A stretch of 35,134 bases of DNA, from positions 1 to 35,134 of the forward strand of contig JAEEIK010000038.1 of NCBI GenBank assembly GCA_016281335.1. Direction: 5' to 3'. The position numbers and the translations under genes are program-made. Shown piece after piece: positions 31,971 to 35,134 of the stretch. Position 1 is the stretch's first letter, and each line of letters begins with the position of its first letter. This stretch comes from Lachnospiraceae bacterium. Lineage in GTDB: Bacteria; Bacillota; Clostridia; Lachnospirales; Lachnospiraceae. The notes under the pieces were generated by a model. That model was not told the origin of the DNA and did no database searches. It worked only from the letters and a program-made list of their open reading frames with translations.

Positions 31971-34544
31971 TTATTGGGCTGAGGCCTGTACCGTTACGCA
32001 TCCGGTATAGTTCTTTTTACCGTTTATCTTCACCGTGCCGTCTTCCTTGGCATTTGATGTAAAGTACATTTTAGCAGTCAGCTTTACAAGTTTTTCGTCT
32101 GTTGCCTTAAACTTAACTTTTACAGACTTTATCTTGCTAAGGGAACCGTCTTTTATTTTGAAACTGCCATCGCTGTTTGTTTTGGCAACGACCTCAACGC
32201 TGCTCATATCTGCCAGGGATACCGGATTAATGGTGTATTTTATCCTGTTGTCCTTCTTCTTAAGCTCTTTGTTTGCGGCGGCCACTACCTTTTTAATGCT
32301 TGATAATTCAGTCTTATTCAGGACATTATTAGCCCCCTTCTTTACGCTTAACTTGGCATAGAACTTTGCTTCCCCCGCATCCTTATTCTTGGAGGAGGTA
32401 TACTTAACGTTCAGAACGTCTTCGGCTTTAACCGTTTCCCTTATGCCCGCTGCCTTAAGTACTCCGGATAGATTGATTAGTTCCGCATCAGCCGCTTTTA
32501 ACATATCGGGGCTTATCTTCTTTCCTGTATAGCTTATCGCATCCAGATAGTTGAAGCCTACCGTCCCCTGCACCGTTTCGGTTTTGGAAAGCTTTGCGGT
32601 GAAATTAACGGAAACAGACTTGAATGATGGTATCACGTATGCATCAATATCCATGTCGGATATCCTGGTAGTGGAATCATCATCTCCGACACTCTTTCTC
32701 TCTACCACAACTTTACATTCTGCCTTTTCTCCGCCGCTGTTACATGTGGCGGTGATCGTCGTCTCCCCGGGTTTTACAGCGGTAACTGTACCGTCAGCAT
32801 CCACTATTGCTACAGCCGTATCTGCGCTCGTCCAGCTGAGTGATTTATCCGCAGCATTGTCAGGGGTAACCGTTGCATCAAGCTTTTTACTTTCACCCAT
32901 CTTGAGTGTTATGCTGCTGTCCTTTAATGCTACCGAGGTTTTTACAGGATTCCACTTTGCGTAGATTACTGTATCTGCCGTGATCGGCGTATCAAAACTG
33001 AATTCTGTGGTCAGTGCGCTGTCGCTGTACCAGCCGCCGAATATACTTCCGCTCTTTGTCGGATCTGCAGGCTTAGCAGCCTTTTCTCCGCTTGTGATAT
33101 TCTGAGCTCCGATAGCACTGCCGCCATTGGTTTCAAAAGATACCGTATATACTGTCGGAGCATTACCTGCTGTCCACTTTGCATATAAGGTTATCGATGC
33201 TTCAATCGTGGAATTAAAATCGAAGGCTGTGTTAAACGTACTGTCAGTATACCATCCGGCAAAAGTGAAGCCCTCCTTCGTCGGATTTGTAGGCTTGACG
33301 GCTTTACCGCCTATTTCTACTGTCTGGTTAGCTACGGCACTTCCGCCATTGGAATTAAATGTTACGATATATGAGTTTTCAATCCACTTCGCATAAAGCA
33401 CAATATCTGCAGTGATCGGAGTGTTAAAATCAAACTTCGTATTAAGCGTACTGTCACTGTACCAGCCTGCAAAGCTGAATCCTTCTTTCGTAGGCGTAGG
33501 TTCTTCTGCTTTAGCTCCGCTTATAATATTCTGTGCTCCGATAGCACTGCCACCATTGGTTTCAAAAGATACTGTATATGTTGCCGGAGCTTCGCCATCG
33601 GTCCACTTGGCATATACGGTTGTCTCCGCTGCAATCACATTATTAAAATCAAACGGTATGGTAAGTTCGCTGTCCGCATACCATCCCGCAAAGGTACATC
33701 CTGCCTTTGTCGGGTTCGCGGGCTTTACTGCTTTTTCCCCGTCAATCACGTATTGAGCTTCTATAGCACTCCCGCCATCGGTATTAAAAGTCACCTTATT
33801 GCTCAAAGCATTATAAGAGCCGATTCCTTTGATCTTGAAATGGTATGATGAACCGGTAGGCGCCTGTATTTTGAACTTGACATACGCCAGCTGAGCAGCA
33901 GCCTCACTTCCATTTATTTTAGTAGGCTCGTGGTACCAGGCCGGCTGGCTAAACCCACTCCAAGGAATATTTTTGAGTACACCGCCTTCACCGGTGGGTG
34001 CTTTTGGAAGACTACATTCCGGGTTGGCATAGCTGATTGTCATCTCCGTGTCTGTTTCCATGCCAAGTAGAAGGGTTGCCGGATAATCACACTCATAATA
34101 AACGGACAGACCGCCCCAATCCGAGGCATCACACGCTACAAGCTCCCCACCTTCGTCTTGCCCCACTATGCTGAAGCATATATCTACGTACGGGTTATAT
34201 GTAAGTTTACCTCCGTCGTCGAGCATGGCCGTGCCGCTGATGCCCTTATTCGCTTGGACGTGTGCGTTGTTGATTGGGGCGTCAGGGTCGACATCGTAAG
34301 GATCATCCCAAACCACCGTCGAATTTCCGTCATCAGCATTGTCAGTGGCAACAAACCATTTTCCCCCGGTTCCGGTTGCGTTTTCAAATCCCGTCGTGAC
34401 ATGTGCTATGCCATCTTTGCCCAGCCACTTAAAATCTGTTCCCGCTTTCACGGAAGCCGGCGGCATAACACCAAAAAACAGTACTACTGCCAATATAAAA
34501 CTGATTATGCTTTTTGTTAATCTTCTGCTTTTTCCTTTTTTCAT
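31971..34544 (-). CDS. Secreted InlB-repeat/BIG2 protein with carbohydrate-binding-like N-terminus
   Basis: An 857-residue exported protein with a signal peptide (1-34; KKGKSRR, hydrophobic core, SVKAG). Residues about 36-245 form a beta-rich domain with GGLSVYYECDYPATLLLG, WSGFSQPAWY and AYVKFKIQAPTG; from memory this recalls carbohydrate-binding jelly-roll domains of fibrolytic bacteria, a tentative match. Four InlB B-repeats follow (about 249-314, 324-387, 392-457, 466-531), each with GG.A and F.GWY.D....(F).F...I.A....YAKW. Next is a BIG2 immunoglobulin-like domain (533-614), then a basic C-terminal module (625-857) resembling that of the 1312-residue protein. No LPXTG or SLH anchor is visible. 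GAGAGGGTGA precedes the ATG. A role in adhesion or substrate binding is likely but unproven. Confidence 0.85.
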   Translation of the reverse strand: MKKGKSRRLTKSIISFILAVVLFFGVMPPASVKAGTDFKWLGKDGIAHVTTGFENATGTGGKWFVATDNADDGNSTVVWDDPYDVDPDAPINNAHVQANKGISGTAMLDDGGKLTYNPYVDICFSIVGQDEGGELVACDASDWGGLSVYYECDYPATLLLGMETDTEMTISYANPECSLPKAPTGEGGVLKNIPWSGFSQPAWYHEPTKINGSEAAAQLAYVKFKIQAPTGSSYHFKIKGIGSYNALSNKVTFNTDGGSAIEAQYVIDGEKAVKPANPTKAGCTFAGWYADSELTIPFDFNNVIAAETTVYAKWTDGEAPATYTVSFETNGGSAIGAQNIISGAKAEEPTPTKEGFSFAGWYSDSTLNTKFDFNTPITADIVLYAKWIENSYIVTFNSNGGSAVANQTVEIGGKAVKPTNPTKEGFTFAGWYTDSTFNTAFDFNSTIEASITLYAKWTAGNAPTVYTVSFETNGGSAIGAQNITSGEKAAKPADPTKSGSIFGGWYSDSALTTEFSFDTPITADTVIYAKWNPVKTSVALKDSSITLKMGESKKLDATVTPDNAADKSLSWTSADTAVAIVDADGTVTAVKPGETTITATCNSGGEKAECKVVVERKSVGDDDSTTRISDMDIDAYVIPSFKSVSVNFTAKLSKTETVQGTVGFNYLDAISYTGKKISPDMLKAADAELINLSGVLKAAGIRETVKAEDVLNVKYTSSKNKDAGEAKFYAKLSVKKGANNVLNKTELSSIKKVVAAANKELKKKDNRIKYTINPVSLADMSSVEVVAKTNSDGSFKIKDGSLSKIKSVKVKFKATDEKLVKLTAKMYFTSNAKEDGTVKINGKKNYTGCVTVQASAQ
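32952..33800 (-). repeat. Four tandem InlB B-repeat units within a gene
   Basis: Four units of about 64-66 codons. Units 2 and 4 are most alike, and stretches around 33100-33150 and 33530-33580 are nearly identical at the DNA level, suggesting recent duplication or gene conversion. Confidence 0.85.
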
Positions 34545-34601
34545 TTTTTCACCCTCTCAAATATATGGCCGTTTTCGTTGCAAAAACCTTTCTGAAGAAA
34601 T

Positions 34602-34630
34602 ACTTTAGCATAATGTCTTTTTTATTTCAA
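34602..34630 (-). promoter_or_regulatory. Promoter of the InlB-repeat protein gene
   Basis: TTGAAA (34625-34630), 17-base spacer, TAAAGT (34602-34607), about 60 bases upstream of the start. Confidence 0.55.
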
Positions 34631-34657
34631 CCCTGCCGCTCTTTTACAAAATATTAA

Positions 34658-34687
34658 TGAAAGAGCGTTCTGCCAGCAGAACGCTCT
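34658..34687 (-). terminator. Strong hairpin, probable terminator
   Basis: A 12-bp perfect inverted repeat (AGAGCGTTCTGC 34662-34673 / 34676-34687). On the minus strand it is followed by TTTC and an AT-rich tail. No gene is seen between it and the tRNA terminator at 34751; 34688-34750 looks empty. Confidence 0.6.
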
Positions 34688-34750
34688 CACCAGATACCGA
34701 TTCAATATCGCCCTCATCCAACAGATGATAATACAGTTTCCTTGCCGCTG

Positions 34751-34795
34751 GTCCACACGAAAAAAACACCCGTAAGGTGTTTTTTTCGTGTGGAC
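34751..34795 (-). terminator. Terminator of the tRNA cluster, overlapping a tRNA 3' end
   Basis: A 20-bp perfect stem (34751-34770 with 34776-34795) with loop CGTAA and an internal run of seven A/T, bidirectional in form. The last five bases of the right arm are the 3' end of the CAT-anticodon tRNA. Confidence 0.85.
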
Positions 34796-34864
34796 CCTCG
34801 GGGACTCGAACCCAGGACCGACCGGTTATGAGCCGGTTGCTCTAACCAACTGAGCTAAGGGTCC
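34791..34864 (-). tRNA. tRNA with anticodon CAT (Met, or Ile2)
   Basis: A 74-base cloverleaf: acceptor GGACCCT / AGGGTCC, D-arm TAGCTCAGTTGG, anticodon loop CTCATAA (CAT), T-arm GGTTCGAGTCC, discriminator A, no encoded CCA. It is not an initiator type. The GGACC start and TTAGCTCAGTTGGTTAGAGC context also resemble tRNA-Ile2, whose C34 becomes lysidine; sequence alone leaves Met versus Ile2 open. Confidence 0.93.
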
Positions 34865-34888
34865 ATATGTACTTATTTAGTACTGAAA

Positions 34889-34961
34889 AGCCGATGATCG
34901 GACTCGAACCGATAACCTGCTGATTACAAATCAGCTGCTCTGCCAATTGAGCCACATCGGC
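34889..34961 (-). tRNA. tRNA-Thr (anticodon TGT)
   Basis: A 73-base cloverleaf: acceptor GCCGATG / CATCGGC, anticodon loop TTTGTAA (TGT), T-arm GGTTCGAGTCC, discriminator T, no encoded CCA. It lies 24 bases upstream of the CAT tRNA on the same transcript. Confidence 0.95.
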
Positions 34962-34983
34962 GTGCCTCGCACGCCGATGTGGC
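34951..34983. repeat. 15-bp perfect inverted repeat over the 5' end of tRNA-Thr
   Basis: Arms at 34951-34965 and 34969-34983 with loop CTC. One arm is the first 11 bases of tRNA-Thr plus 4 leader bases; the other lies wholly in the leader. There is no T tail, so it is not a terminator. Confidence 0.9.
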
Positions 34984-35041
34984 GATACGAGAAAATATCT
35001 TTTTAAACAGTTTTTTCATCTTTTGTGAAATTCCCTGTTTA

Positions 35042-35113
35042 TGACTCCAACGGGAATCGAACCCGTGTTACCGCCGTGAAAGGGCGATGTCTTAACCGCT
35101 TGACCATGGAGCC
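35042..35113 (-). tRNA. tRNA-Glu (anticodon TTC)
   Basis: A 72-base cloverleaf: acceptor GGCTCCA / TGGAGTC (one G-U pair), anticodon loop CTTTCAC (TTC), T-arm GGTTCGATTCC, discriminator A, no encoded CCA. It is the first visible tRNA of the cluster. The 80 bases between it and tRNA-Thr hold the repeat at 34951-34983 and a weak imperfect stem-loop at 35004-35041. Confidence 0.95.
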
Positions 35114-35134
35114 CGAGCTCCCCGAGTTGGGCTC
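35109..35134. repeat. Inverted repeat over the 5' end of tRNA-Glu, cut by the window edge
   Basis: GAGCCC (35109-35114) pairs with GGGCTC (35129-35134), extended by one G-U and one A-U pair inside. The inner arm includes the first bases of tRNA-Glu. The outer extent lies beyond the window. Confidence 0.6.

Noticed and set aside
32952-33800. CRISPR-like or satellite array
   Set aside because: The periodicity of about 195-220 bases is in frame and encodes InlB B-repeats; there are no short repeats with unique spacers.
35004-35041. Stem-loop between tRNA-Thr and tRNA-Glu as a terminator
   Set aside because: The 7-bp outer stem (TAAACAG/CTGTTTA) encloses mismatches and is followed by A-rich sequence on the minus strand, so it lacks a terminator tail.

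Overview
The window most resembles a chromosomal segment of a motile, Gram-positive anaerobe of the Lachnospiraceae (Bacillota). The basis is moderate GC with AT-rich spacers, GGAGG-type ribosome binding sites, TTGACA/TATAAT-type promoters, tRNA genes without an encoded CCA, lipoboxes, a sigma-D-like promoter before cheY, and secreted InlB-repeat/BIG2 proteins. This placement is inference from gene style; no phylogenetic marker was searched. Almost all protein genes lie on the minus strand. No gene-free stretch exceeds about 250 bases.

Region 1 (1-2600): the start of a VirD4/TraG-like coupling ATPase and an upstream protein that looks like an AAA+ ATPase with a broken P-loop, then a zinc-ribbon lipoprotein and tRNA-Arg. 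Region 2 (2667-3231): one plus-strand HD-domain hydrolase. Region 3 (3481-9936): a tight minus-strand operon of a dynamin-like GTPase, an M3 oligopeptidase and a family 5 solute-binding lipoprotein. Region 4 (10092-15382): an operon of a cytidylate-kinase-like protein, purine nucleoside phosphorylase (deoD) and a 1312-residue secreted protein. Region 5: cheY under a sigma-D-like promoter.

Region 6 (16064-21290): an archaeal-type adenosylhomocysteinase convergent with an MTA/SAH deaminase, a phosphodiester-glycosidase-like lipoprotein upstream of the deaminase, tRNA-Leu and an AEC-family transporter.

Region 7 (21287-31855) is the most unusual part. It is a 10.5-kb minus-strand run of five signalling genes: a dCache chemoreceptor, a kinase-like protein with a decayed ATPase domain plus a receiver, two multi-pass hybrid histidine kinases ending in HPt domains, and a third hybrid kinase that carries a complete DegV (FakB-type fatty-acid-binding) domain where its siblings carry HPt. 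Starts and stops overlap or nearly touch, so the genes probably form one phosphorelay. No DNA-binding response regulator is present, and the DegV domain is the only candidate output or ligand module.

Region 8 (31971-35134): a secreted protein with four InlB B-repeats whose C-terminal module resembles that of the 1312-residue protein, then a tRNA cluster (CAT anticodon, Thr, Glu) whose ends are overlapped by inverted repeats copied from the tRNA termini.
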